Shown: piece after piece, positions 33,807-64,000 of the stretch
How the letters are laid out: each line of letters starts with the position of its first letter
Numbering within the stretch: the first letter of the stretch is position 1
Assembly: GCA_054601695.1 (NCBI GenBank)
Contig: BAAHQB010000044.1
Location: 434,001-498,000 of the forward strand
DNA from: Amorphochlora amoebiformis
Lineage: Eukaryota > Cercozoa > Chlorarachniophyceae
Reading direction: 5' to 3'
DNA: 64,000 nucleotides
Position numbers and translations under genes: made by a program
The notes under the pieces: generated by a model
Seen by the model: the letters and a program-made list of their open reading frames with translations, nothing else
Told to the model about the DNA's origin: nothing
Database searches by the model: none

Positions 33807-34665
33807 CTAGGTCTTTGTTTTCTTCGTTGAAGACGTCACCGTCTCTGCGGTCTTGTTGAACTTCAGTCTCGATCGCTTCTTCGACAGGATAGTCATGTTC
33901 TCGCTAGCAGGCGAACATGGCTTAGATTGCTTTGCTATTGCCTTGGATTCGTCATCAACGGTAAGATTTCTTGTGTCGTGGTTCTCGACGTCAACCCTGG
34001 TGCCGGGTTCCGTCCGTGACAAGTTGTTGTCTTTTTTTCCCTCCTGAGCATCCATTTTCACGGTTGCTGTTGGTTTATCTCTACAGGCGTACTTCGCTGT
34101 CCACTGCTTAGCCGTGATGTCAAACGTTTGTCGATCGTTTGTGTACTGCTGAGTTATATCTGCCATGAGCCCGTCCTTGGGATTGGGATTCGCCATGAGA
34201 AGCCGCACAGTGGTCAAAACCGTGCTGATATTGATAGATGGTGACCATGAACCCTTAGGCGGCATCTTGAGCGTGTCGAGACATATTCTCCCGCCGTTAT
34301 CGATGTTGGGATGGTAGATAGGCGTGATGAACTTGACCTTGGGTGGCTCGAAAGGGTATCGGTTCGGTATGTCCAATAGCAACTTGAAGACGCCGGCTTC
34401 GTACGGGCTGTCCTCTGGACCTCGAATCTGGGCCTCCAGCTGATCCATTCGATCCTCCACGGGCCATGCACAAATCCCGTAGGGCGGGTCCTTCTCGAGC
34501 ATCCGTAACTCTCTTTTCTATTTACATGTACGTAGTAAACTCAGATACGCTTAGCACAGATACTCTCCAACTGGAAAACTTAGTAAAATCATGACATCAG
34601 GTTCAAAGGGACGAGCATATCAAGTCAGCAAAGTGAGATGGCGGGACCACCATTCTGGTTTGCAT
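33807..34665 (-). CDS. UBE2T: Ubiquitin-conjugating enzyme E2, UBE2T-like (241 aa)
   Basis: The main exon 33807-34517 encodes a full UBC core: KRELRMLEKDPPYGI, then YPFEPPKVKFITPIYHPNID with the HPN motif, and GGRICLDTLKMPPKG with the catalytic cysteine near residue 84. The core closes with LLMANPNPKDGLMADI and QWTAKYA. A 15-nt first exon at 34651-34665 (MQTRM) joins in phase 0 through a 133-nt intron, matching the short N-terminus of UBE2T; its GTGGTC donor is weak. After the core comes a tail of about 85 polar residues ending in KKTKT. In animals UBE2T works with FANCL to monoubiquitinate FANCD2/FANCI in DNA cross-link repair; that role is inferred from family. It is divergent from the coiled-coil gene at 34664. 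Confidence 0.92.
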
Positions 34666-35156
34666 GAGGCCGAGAAGATTTGAAAATATTTTAAAGAATT
34701 TCGGCGATTGGAAAATTAAATTGGATGTACACGTGTCGCATTTGTACATCACACGTGTCATATTTTTACACGTGTCGCAGTGTGGCGCATCCAACGGTTC
34801 GGAGAAGCCGATGGAGAAGCTGGCGAACCCGGATTTCATAACGGAAAACGGCCATATGACGATATCGGAGTTCCTCGAGCGGGAATGCGATGAAAAGGTT
34901 TCAGAGAGAAAAGGGGAGAAGGGCACAGGGTTAGGAGAAAATGAGATACAGATGCATTCTCCATCAACGACTAATTCATGTTGGATTCGGACAGATTACC
35001 GAGATGAAGAAGCACCTGGAAGAGCTAAGGATAAGGTTCATGAAGGAGGGCGAAGAATGCTTGAAGAGAGTCCAGCAGAGGTTTAAGGAGATGAAAGAAG
35101 GGGCGGAGGAGACGGTGGCTGGGGAAGCGTTAGAACAACAGCAGCTTGTGCACTGA
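34664..35156 (+). CDS. Small coiled-coil protein
   Basis: Exons 34664-34726, 34781-34897 and 34995-35156 join in phase 0 to give 113 residues. If translation starts at the second ATG (34811), the product is 82 residues. It contains DFITENGHMTISEFLEREC followed by a long charged helix (EMKKHLEELRIRFMKEGEE and RVQQRFKEMKEGAEE), a clear coiled coil. The 54-nt and 97-nt introns have GT-AG ends. I do not recognise the family; a kinetochore or chromatin adaptor is only a guess from the helix pattern. The first ATG overlaps the UBE2T start on the other strand. Confidence 0.6.
34729..34775. promoter_or_regulatory. Three ACACGTGT palindromes (CACGTG boxes)
   Basis: ACACGTGT occurs exactly at 34729-34736, 34751-34758 and 34768-34775. 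CACGTG is the binding core of bHLH and bZIP factors. The cluster lies between the UBE2T start and the inner ATG of the coiled-coil gene, and is the first intron if the outer ATG is used. Confidence 0.55.
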
Positions 35157-35338
35157 GGTTGACATCTATGTCCATATTTGAGCTTTCTCAATGGGTAATG
35201 GATTGATTGAATGTTGGAATCATGTGAGGATTCTCCTCTCTTGGTGTATTATAGTAGACGTGGGTTGTGTATTGATGCACACACACGCACACATTAATGC
35301 TATTTTACATACATGTATGTATATATGTGTATGTATAT

Positions 35339-35380
<42 letters not shown>

Positions 35381-35403
35381 ACAATAATAATAATAATAAC
35401 ATT

Positions 35404-35453
<50 letters not shown>

Positions 35454-35504
35454 GCCAAGGCAGCTAAGGTGGAGCCTCAACCCCTCATGCATATATATCT
35501 GTAT

Positions 35505-35549
<45 letters not shown>

Positions 35550-35572
35550 CTAGATATATATATATCTAGATA

Positions 35573-35628
<56 letters not shown>

Positions 35629-35745
35629 ATCATGAATCATGATCATGGCCCAGTATATATACACATATATATTTATACGATATATATATATATATTATAT
35701 ATATATATATATATAACGTGTATACGGTATATATATATATATATA

Positions 35746-35790
<45 letters not shown>

Positions 35791-36405
35791 TATAGCCAAG
35801 GTGGCGCCCCTAAACTCTCTATGTATATAGCTAATTAAGATGGCGCTCCACCAGGGTACCCCACGCGCTCATAGCGTTACTCTAGATCTGAATAGTATGG
35901 TCGCGTACTCTATATTCTCAAAAAGGCAAAGTCTAGGAAGTAGTCACGGACCCACGGTTACACTGCAGCTGCTAGAGCTGAGAGAAACTCAGAGAATCAT
36001 TTATATCATTAATATCATACTAGCATAGGCTAGTACACTTATACTACTTCAATACACTCACCGGGTCCTACGTACTAGACTTACGCTAGATACATGTACT
36101 AGATGTGTTTCGATCCAGTAGTATGCATATACTAGATTACTCAAGATACCATATTTCATTATTATCATGTGTATCTACAGATGAGTATACTTTTTCTAGT
36201 ATATGAAGACTCATGACATATCATTGATATACTTCTAGTACTTGTACAAAGCATCTAGTTAGCTAGAGTAGATTCCAGAGATCTAGGAGATTCTGGATGA
36301 CATTTTATGTAATTTACGAGCCTATATGAATTAGTACTCAGCCTAGTCAGCATCTAGAGCATATACATATACATATCTAGTATTTATCTGTATATATATA
36401 TATAC

Positions 36406-36446
<41 letters not shown>

Positions 36447-36594
36447 CATTGTCATGGTACACGCAATTTCACGGTGTAGTTACAATTTTTCATTCCGATC
36501 TTAAATATATTAATCTCCCAATGTACACAACAACTCACTAAAACTAACTTCTTGTCGTCCATATCTTCCAGACTTACACGATTTCTAGTCTGAA
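35157..36594. other. Intergenic, repeats and CTAG-rich sequence
   Basis: TA, CA and AAT runs to about 35800. Then about 600 bp rich in CTAG, TAGTAC and CATATA words (35870-36380) with no sustained open frame. Two copies of ATAGCCAAGG-GGC(A/G) start near 35452 and 35794. I see no exon. Confidence 0.5.
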
Positions 36595-36775
36595 TTAGTT
36601 TCTCTTTGCATCTTCATCCTCATCCTCATCTCCATCCTCTTCCTCCTCTTCATCCTCATCTGGTGTTAATTCAAATAATCAACTTACCCATAATCTAGAT
36701 AACATTGAAATACCTTCATCCTCATCTTCGTCATCATCGTATTCCTCTTCATCCTAAGTATTAGCCATATATGTG

Positions 36776-36806
<31 letters not shown>

Positions 36807-36937
36807 ATATATATATATATATGTACAATAAATATTTGTAAATATGCATACCAAACAAATATATCAATTTATAAATATAATATACATGTATATACGTTTA
36901 TTTACTTTGGTAGTAATATCAGTACTCTTTTTTGGCA

Positions 36938-36969
<32 letters not shown>

Positions 36970-37186
36970 TGTATATAGATATGCACATATATATATATAT
37001 ATATGTATGAAGACGTGTATGGGTGTGTATATATATGTACATATAAATTGACGTACATGATCTACAGTGACATGTTGCTTATCTGTGAAATCTTTCAAGT
37101 TACACTTATGCACGCACTCATTTTCTTTGATTTGTATTGTTATTAATTGTGATCATTATTGTAATTTCATACATTTATATATATAT

Positions 37187-37229
<43 letters not shown>

Positions 37230-37304
37230 GTATATATATTGTATGTCTCTGTATATATTGGTATACACACACATACACACACACACACATATATATATAT
37301 ATGC

Positions 37305-37341
<37 letters not shown>

Positions 37342-37410
37342 TTGCACATATCTGTACACATCATATCATATTACACAATATACATATACACACACACACA
37401 TATATATATA

Positions 37411-37441
<31 letters not shown>

Positions 37442-37820
37442 ATATATGGGGGTCTTCACGTCGTCTGTGTATTCGTCCTCATCGTAGTCATCTTCGTCTT
37501 CCACCTCTTCATCTTCAACTCGCACAACCATCTACAATTTACAGTATATATTTACATATGTAGTATATACACGTACATAATATACAGGTACACGAAAACG
37601 AAAGTGATGACCACAAGGCTCTCCAGGCTGGTATCTTGGGTTGTTACCTCGAACCCAAGAAGGTTATGCTAACCCTAACCCTAACCCTAGTTATCGGCTT
37701 AGCGTTAGGTCACTATGTACCTAACCCTAACCTTAACCCTCATTGGGTTAGGGCTGGTTATCAGCTTAGCGTTAGGTTAATATGTATAGTATATGGTGAA
37801 CGGATAAATTATGTTTATTC

Positions 37821-37855
<35 letters not shown>

Positions 37856-38156
37856 CATACATTTGTGCCTTACATAAAAACCTACACTTGTCCATAAAAC
37901 AACCCACACATACAATCTAACATCCTATTCACACCCTCGCGACACAACACACACACAACAATAACATACAACCTGATCTTCATCCAGCTTCCCGAAGTCG
38001 AAGTTGCTGAAATCGATCGATGTCTCGTGATTAAGCCCAGGCCTAACACCAAGGCACCGCGAGAATACAGGAAAGCAAGGCTGAGGCGTCTGTCCACTGT
38101 TTGCTCTCGACTTTATTCGCAATCGTCTTGCGAGATCAAATTCATGGGACTTGCGC
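36595..38156 (-). CDS. Acidic-tail exons, probable 3' end of the large ankyrin-bromodomain gene
   Basis: Exons 37973-38156, 37460-37531, 36714-36753 and 36595-36659 (TAA) join in frame. They read [17 protein letters not shown], then [16 protein letters not shown], then an extremely acidic run ([14 protein letters not shown] onward, about 55 mostly Asp/Glu residues) ending DAKRN. The first exon enters with one base. That fits exactly the two bases left if exon 39031-39119 splices at AT|GTATTT, giving Met at the junction, so these look like the C-terminus of the large upstream gene. Alternatively they belong to a separate gene whose start I missed. Acidic tails of this kind bind histones or basic proteins. 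Confidence 0.65.
37672..37790. repeat. Inverted telomere-like repeats and a tandem 24-bp element
   Basis: CCCTAACCCTAA and GGGTTAGGG occur in opposite orientation within 120 bp. GGTTATCRGCTTAGCGTTAG is present twice (about 37689 and 37755). It lies in the intron between exons 37973-38156 and 37460-37531. Confidence 0.7.
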
Positions 38157-38513
38157 CTAAAGATTGATTCAGCAATACGTATACATATATACATATACAT
38201 ATATACAGATATATATATATATATTATACAATATAATGTGTATATATATACAAATTTTCACATTTGAATCTATAGAATTGTAATATCTGATATCCCCATC
38301 CTGTCGTGTTATTCCTCATTTTCTCTTCGCTCTCTGCATCTCTCTCTCTTCATCTATGCCAATATGTATTCTCAAGTATATATATATATATATATATATT
38401 GTATTATGTATACTTGTGGTGTAAGTGTGTGAATTTATATATTAAACATATAATCTCTCCCTTCCATTCTCTCCTATCAATGTGACATGTTATACATATA
38501 TGTTACAGCTTTA

Positions 38514-38564
<51 letters not shown>

Positions 38565-38618
38565 GATATATATATATATATATATATATAGAATGGACAT
38601 ATTATATATATATATATA

Positions 38619-38674
<56 letters not shown>

Positions 38675-38944
38675 ATAATATATATATATATATATATATA
38701 TATTGTATATTTATATATATGTTTATATATAATATATATATATATACATATATATATACATTTATATGTGTATTTGTGTTGATAAGTGTAACATCTCTCC
38801 CCCTTCCCTCCCCCTCACGCGACAACACCTACACCCTCTGGAAGTTCCTTCCCCTTTCACCCCTTCTCTCCTCTCTTTCTTTTCCCTCTTCCTCTCTCTT
38901 TTCTCTCTCTTTTCTCGCTCTTCTATATCTAAATCTATGTATAT

Positions 38945-57599
<18,655 letters not shown>

Positions 57600-57886
57600 A
57601 TCTGCAGTCTCAAGTGGCTTAAATAGTCGTCACCACCACTGGAAAGCCCAGTGATCTCCTAAAATCGATGAATCAAGGCCATGCCATGTCACAAGCGTGA
57701 TGGAGTCGTTTCTGTCCTCCATTCCCTGTAATAATCGTTAACAGCCATCACGATATTTTATGAAACGTGAGTAATACAATGACCAACCTGTCCAGTGAGT
57801 CCTGTGAGTCCTGTGGCAAATGCACGGTAACTCAAGGCGCCGAAGGCTCCAGGCATTGCTGCCTTCGTTTGGAGCTGGGATCACTT

Positions 57887-58341
57887 TCACCCCACATGCA
57901 CGTCCATATTCCCGAAATTGCTCTCGAATATACAAATTTTACACGGAACATCACATAGTAAACGCTCTGGAGAATATTTACAGCATATTCGTACACCCGC
58001 GTACAGCTTTCCTCTCTAATTTCTCTAGGGAGGGAGTCAAGGGCACGACACAATAGCACTCCTTCCGCCAGGCTTCCGGACGATAGCAACCGAAGTTTTA
58101 TTGCACAATTGTAATCTGTATGTTTTAGAGGGTTGTTAATACTTGATACTAGAGGTTTGATTTCGTATGTTCCAGGTCCCAACTCCCAACCACCCGGGTC
58201 CACCCCACACGAATATTCACAATCACAGTGCCACACACACAAGCATAACACGCACACACACACAAGCATAACACGCACACACGCACACACATATATATAC
58301 GCATATACCTATTTGTATATAGTTTTTTTGTATATATTCTC

Positions 58342-58397
<56 letters not shown>

Positions 58398-58517
58398 TAT
58401 ATGTGTATACACATGTACATATAAATACATTATGTATGTGATAGTATACACCTATAAATAAAAATCTTACGTATATATATATAATAATGTAATATGTGTG
58501 TATCATGGTACAATTAC

Positions 58518-58548
<31 letters not shown>

Positions 58549-58593
58549 ATTATATATATATATATATATATATTATGTAATATTATGTATATA

Positions 58594-58633
<40 letters not shown>

Positions 58634-58682
58634 TGTGTATATGTATATGTGTACGTGTATGATATATGTATGTATATGTATA

Positions 58683-58723
<41 letters not shown>

Positions 58724-58893
58724 TAGTATATATATATATATATATGCACTAGTATATATATATATACACACATATATACATTATATATATATATATATAT
58801 ATTATAGATACTATGATGAAAACATATCTCGTAGTATAATTATATATAAATAATATAACTAACACTTGCTTACCTACATATAATATATATATA

Positions 58894-58925
<32 letters not shown>

Positions 58926-59196
58926 CTGGTTAAATTCGACACAAGATATCATAACTTTGGTACATCCATCCACGGCGCCCCACGTTGCGCAAATCTCGTA
59001 TCAGCATTACCACTGGTCCCGCTGCTATCACTGTTGCTTTTCTGGGTGCCGGTAGTGTCGTCTTCATCACTCTTTTTAGTTTCTGCTGCGGGAGCCTCAA
59101 TTCCCCAAAAGAGAGATGGCGCTGTAGGTGGAGGTGGAACCTTGGGCAAGGGAGGGGGAGGGGGATGCTGTTTGAAGAAAAGAATGAGTGGGTTCG
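57887..59196 (-). CDS. Proline-rich and helical protein, 3'-terminal exons (partial)
   Basis: Exon 58956-59196 encodes a proline stretch ([19 protein letters not shown]) then an acidic Ser-rich linker and [14 protein letters not shown]. Exon 57964-58115 encodes [20 protein letters not shown] and [19 protein letters not shown], helical and HEAT/ARM-like in feel. A 41-nt intron then leads to a last exon, 57887-57922, ending in TGA. Exon 57964 needs one base from its predecessor. That fits an inner donor (G|GTAATG) in the proline exon rather than its far end, so the link is tentative. It lies in tandem upstream of the large ankyrin gene (287 bp gap). Family not recognised. Confidence 0.45.
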
Positions 59197-59212
59197 CTAA
59201 AGATCGCAAACG

Positions 59213-60227
<1,015 letters not shown>

Positions 60228-60524
60228 ATGTCTCGTACAAAATTACCAGCAGAGGGTCAAGTCGATAGGGCTGAGCTATTGAGAGTGGAGTCTGCCAGAA
60301 ATGTTACAAACGACGTTAGCTGTTATATTATTTCTAGCCTACGGTGGCAGACAAACCTGAAATCGCCTCAAGATAGCTTTGTACGCCTCCGATTCAGCTC
60401 CCTTCTTCAATATCCTGCTGCTCCTGAACCTTGACGAAGGGTTAGTAAGATTGTGGCCGCTACCCAACGCGATCTCGAACACTAGGGCCAGAAAGATAGC
60501 GGTAACTTGGAACTTTCTCCCTGA
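60228..60524 (+). CDS. Small three-exon gene, function unknown (65 aa)
   Basis: ATG at 60228. Exons 60228-60314, 60373-60444 and 60486-60524 (TGA) join in phase 0 across compact introns of 58 and 41 nt with GT-AG ends. The product reads MSRTKLPAEGQVDRAELLRV..., then IALYASDSAPFFNILLLLNL with a hydrophobic helix, then GQKDSGNLELSP. The short length means it could also be a fragment of a longer gene. I recognise no family. Confidence 0.4.
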
Positions 60525-60639
60525 AACAAATCACTTTCATCGAACCAGGTCAACAGAAACCCGAAAGCCGTACCCATTCGCCAAAATTCAAATTATGAGT
60601 CCCCGGGATTTCTGGAGATCCCGGTGAATCCTAAGGAAA

Positions 60640-61300
60640 TTAAATGTCGGCTTGAATGGAACCCGGGAGATCCCATTCAAGTACACAAAATTTTACACAG
60701 TCCATGCAAGACGCCAAGCACTCCCCTCCCTCTTCCGATGTCTCTCAAAATATGATTTATACTGTAAAGTTGCCAGAAAGAGGCAGATTATCCCCCCTGA
60801 ACCGGTCGCCAGGCCCATTGTTAAAACTCCTGATAGCCGACGGAAGCCGACGGAGCCTTTCCCCAAAGCCGTCCAGGTATTCTCCGTCTATGCTAGTCAA
60901 GCAAGCTAAGTGTGCGTCGAAAAAGGTCTGGTCACTCGATAGTTTTGTGATTTGGGTTTTACCAGAGGGACAGATATATGAACGTATCCTGCGCAGGTGC
61001 TTGGGTTGCCCTCTGGGTATACCTGTTCAATATGTGCCGTGAGATATCTTGAGACTCCCGTAGAGCTCGTCGATGATGAACGTACCCTCCGTTCGTACGG
61101 TGGTAAGGGGCACCCTTTTTTTTCCTTCCCTAAAGTGATGTAGTCTGATATGCATGTCGTCAGTGCGGGACAACACTGTCCTCTTGCTGTACCCCTCCAC
61201 ACTGTTCGACGATAGCGATCCTCTCACGGGTGGGATCCCACGATTTCCAAACGGAAAGAATCTGCAGGCATCTAGCAACGGAAATGTGCGTTCATAAAGT
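60640..61300. other. Non-repetitive region, probably exonic, strand unresolved
   Basis: The plus strand is open from ATG 60656 for 128 codons (basic, Ser/Pro-rich). The minus strand is open with sensible content too, for example RTEGTFIIDELYGSLK ending at 61027, and GEYLDGFGERLRRLPSAIRS near 60870. The BTB domain expected upstream of the BACK exons at 61347 should be on the plus strand near here, but I did not find it. Confidence 0.35.
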
Positions 61301-61346
61301 GCCGCGAACCAAGTTAATTCTCGCCATGGTTTCTCCTTTGACTTAG

Positions 61347-61464
61347 GTCCAGTATAAGGGCCTTAACGTCGACAGCGCGCTGGATATGCTACTGAATCAG
61401 AAAAGGTGATTGTTTCTGACACTGTGTATGCATCTGTGCAGCGTGAGCAAGAGAAATACATATA

Positions 61465-61501
<37 letters not shown>

Positions 61502-61558
61502 TTACATTTATGTATTATATACATGGGTGGTGTATGATATCCGTATGTATATTATCTG

Positions 61559-61607
<49 letters not shown>

Positions 61608-62622
61608 GTATATATGTATGTGTGTATACATGCATTCATGTACATGTTATATGTACATACATGTTAAAACATATAAACCCACCAGTTGTGCCGAGAAGGA
61701 CCTGCGAAGGCTGTTTGAGTTCATTGACTTATTTCCCGAGACTGTTTTTTCAGCCCCAGGGTGCTCATTCCGAACATCCTCATGCTACACTATAGGGGAC
61801 AGGGTTCATGGATAAAGTGGCCGTGTGGTTATCATCACACTCAATGAGATGATTGAGGGATGTGGGTCGGTAGGTAGTGTCCGTAGAGATGGATTTGAGG
61901 TAGAGTCGGTAGGCCTTGGGTTACGGGTTAAGGAGATGAAGGCTGAAAGACCTTTGGGTCTGTTCTCTGTTTGTTCTTCAGGTTCCTAAGGCTTTCAGAG
62001 TCGATAGTTGTGAGCCTGGTGGCGCGGGAGACGCTGTGTATTGAAGAGTTATTTGTGTTTCGGTGACGTCCCCATTCCAAGCTCTCTCCCTATTAAACCT
62101 CTCTCTTATTTTTTCCCTCCTTTCTCAGGCACTGCATGCGGTGGGCCGCTGCTCATCATCGTCGAGAAATTCTGGAGAGTACCTCAGACGACACGGACGG
62201 CGGGGAGAGAAAGAAAGCTAGGGTGGTCATTCCCCAGGCCATTCTTAGGAAAATACGATTTCCTGTTCTCGATATTGTAATATGTAAACACATATTCCTG
62301 AATCACTGTGATATACGTTGTTTGTATTTTTTGGATTTCTAGTAGAATGGCATGTATATGAACGGAATGCTGTTTGAATACGTTTAAATAATCCTAACAC
62401 ATGTACAATGCATATGTATGTATATATATATATTTCTATATATATGTTATATATTATATATATATATATTATATATTATATATATAAATATGTGTATATA
62501 TATATGTATGTAAATACATATATATTATATATATATACATATATATGTATAAGATATATTTTAATATACATATTTTAAACAGGAAGGTTGCATCGCATGT
62601 GTTTATATATACACACACATAT

Positions 62623-62655
<33 letters not shown>

Positions 62656-62930
62656 TATATATATATATATTATATATATATATATATATAGATAATATAT
62701 ATAATATATAATATATATATATATTATATATATATATATATATGTATGTATGTCTTTGGGCAATTTCTGCCTTAGTTGATATTGAAACTCAGCAAAGTGA
62801 ATCAAATTTTTGGCAGTAAGTAAATTCCCTTCTGTCTTGATTGATACCACAACTCTGATCAAAGAGTAGGTTACCACCACATGTATGTATATATATATAT
62901 ATATTTATATATGTACATATATATGTATAA

Positions 62931-62961
<31 letters not shown>

Positions 62962-63468
62962 GTATATATAGATTAATATACATATTTTAAACAGGGAGGT
63001 TGCGGCGCATGCGTTTTAATATACATATTTGTGTAATAGGAGGAGTTTGCAGCTCATGTGGTGCCCACAGGAGTTCTGTCAGAGGAGCAGGTACGAAATT
63101 CTTAAAAGTACACACTTCCGCAACCCGAAAGCAGTGTTAACATACGGTATATGCTCTGTATCTGTGAACATGCACACGGCATAATTCCCTACTTAAATGT
63201 TTTAACTGCAAATATACATGCTGTCACGCCCCGCAAACACTCACGTACTTTTTTTTACGTCTGACGTACCTGTGTAAACCAAGTCATACACTTTTACACG
63301 GCAAATGAGCACATGTAAACCCGCGCCCAGTATATATCTTCGTAACAAATCTTTATGTTCCTCTTACAAGGCGGTACAAATATTCAAGTACATGTCGGAC
63401 CCTCCTCAATCCTCGTCGCAGAATCTCTCGTTCCCCACGACAAAGCGGAAGGGACGCTCAGTCAAGGG
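61347..63468 (+). CDS. BTB-BACK protein (BTBD1/2/3/6-like), BACK region, partial at both ends
   Basis: Exons 61347-61405, 61686-61760, 61982-62062, 62129-62276, 63040-63090 and 63371-63468 join in frame. The joined protein is a BACK domain: LNVDSALDMLLNQKSCAEKD, FIDLFPETVFSAPGFLRLSE, LVARETLCIEELFVFRHCMR and RKIRFPVLDIEEFAAHVVPT, then GVLSEEQAVQIFKYM. This is followed by an LSFPTTKRKGR segment that in the BTBD family leads to the PHR domain. An acidic insert (about 20 residues around STSDDTDGG) breaks the domain between helices. The last exon ends mid-codon at a GTATGT donor, so the gene continues past 64000. BTB-BACK proteins usually act as CUL3 ubiquitin-ligase adaptors; that role is inferred. 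Confidence 0.75.
62566..63018 (+). pseudogene. Two decayed copies of the BACK exon start
   Basis: The acceptor and first codons of exon 63040 (GAG TTT GCA GCT CAT GTG) have two relatives upstream: AAACAG-GAAGGTTGCATCGC near 62577 and AAACAG-GGAGGTTGCGGCGC near 62991. In the same frame they read KVASHV and EVAAHA against EFAAHV. Neither continues open far. Confidence 0.5.
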
Positions 63469-63724
63469 GTATGTTCTACAGAAGATAGTTTGCATGGTGT
63501 GGGCATGTATATTGTAATCTATACATAAATAAAAATATGTGTGTATATACTAAGTTATATGTACAGATGTGTTTATACATTGGTTTGTCAAATATACATG
63601 TACATATAGAGATTTATATTATATATATATATATATATATATTCGTATATGTACACTGTTGTCTACATATACGTATATATATTTATAGAGTTATATTATA
63701 TACCCCTCATCCAAAACCACACTC

Positions 63725-64000
63725 TTAACCCTAACCCTAACCCTAATCCTTACCCTAACCCTAACCGTAATCTTAACCCTAACCCTAACCCTATCCCTAA
63801 CCTCAATCATATTACCTCTAATCCTAACCCTATCCCTAACCCTAACCTTTTACTCTCATCCTAACCATAGCTCTAAGCCTACCCGAATCTTAACCCTCAT
63901 CCTCACCCTAACCATAACCCTAACCTTGACCCTCATTCTAACCTTACCCTAACCCTAACCCCTAACCCTAGCTCTAACCTTGACCCTCATCTAACCCGAC
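63725..64000. repeat. Degenerate CCCTAA array, reaching the window edge
   Basis: About 275 bp of CCCTAA units with frequent variants (CCTCAT, CCGTAA, CCTTGA). It probably lies in the intron after exon 63371-63468 of the BTB-BACK gene. The end of the array is not in the window. Confidence 0.85.

Noticed and set aside
57738-57935. Minus open frame reading [15 protein letters not shown] then CICHRTHRTHW
   Set aside because: No splice phase links it to neighbours and its second half is unlike protein. The short terminal exon ending at 57887 fits better.
62776-62815. Plus exon candidate LILKLSKVNQIFG with a strong GTAAGT donor
   Set aside because: Exon 62129-62276 joins exon 63040-63090 directly in phase and gives the standard BACK sequence (IRFPVLDIEEFAAHV). 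Adding this island breaks the domain and the phase. The minus strand here is open too.

Overview
The window is nuclear DNA from an intron-rich eukaryote, probably a protist or alga. The genes are split by GT-AG introns, there are no bacterial operon or ribosome-binding signals, and there are many interstitial TTAGGG/CCCTAA tracts. I cannot name the lineage. Most of the sequence is (TA)n, (CA)n, (GA)n and related microsatellite. This generates many meaningless Tyr-Ile or Ser-Leu open frames and is mostly intron or intergenic filler. Real coding sequence lies in short islands of normal composition, many under 70 nt. I rebuilt the genes by joining islands whose splice sites, phases and protein content agree.

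Layout. 1-1929 (+): 3' end of a WD40 gene with an Arg/Gly tail, WDR89-like. 2146-17905 (-): a 372-residue ankyrin protein in 21 exons over 15.8 kb, with telomere-like arrays inside one intron. 19849-23192 (+): two partial genes of unknown function and unresolved exon-like islands. 24026-27384 (-): a second ankyrin gene, 7 exons, 247 residues. 27503-32168 (+): a glutathione S-transferase starting divergently from it. 33807-34665 (-): a UBE2T-type ubiquitin-conjugating enzyme, head to head with a small coiled-coil gene (34664-35156, +). 36595-57599 (-): a very large gene with N-terminal ankyrin repeats, long helical regions, a bromodomain-like segment and probably an acidic C-terminal tail. 57887-59196 (-): exons of a proline-rich/helical protein. 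60228-60524 (+): a small three-exon gene. 61347-63468 (+): the BACK part of a BTBD1/2/3/6-like BTB-BACK protein, continuing beyond the window.

Two kinds of intron are mixed: compact ones of about 41-60 nt, and ones swollen to 0.3-2 kb by (TA)n, pyrimidine tracts or telomeric repeats. Several genes come in divergent pairs with very short gaps. Three genes carry ankyrin repeats. Ubiquitin-related genes (UBE2T-like, BTB-BACK) and a bromodomain gene are also present, but nothing shows that these genes act in one pathway. A dispersed repeat family of about 250-450 bp sits in introns of the large gene between 47.6 and 55.4 kb.
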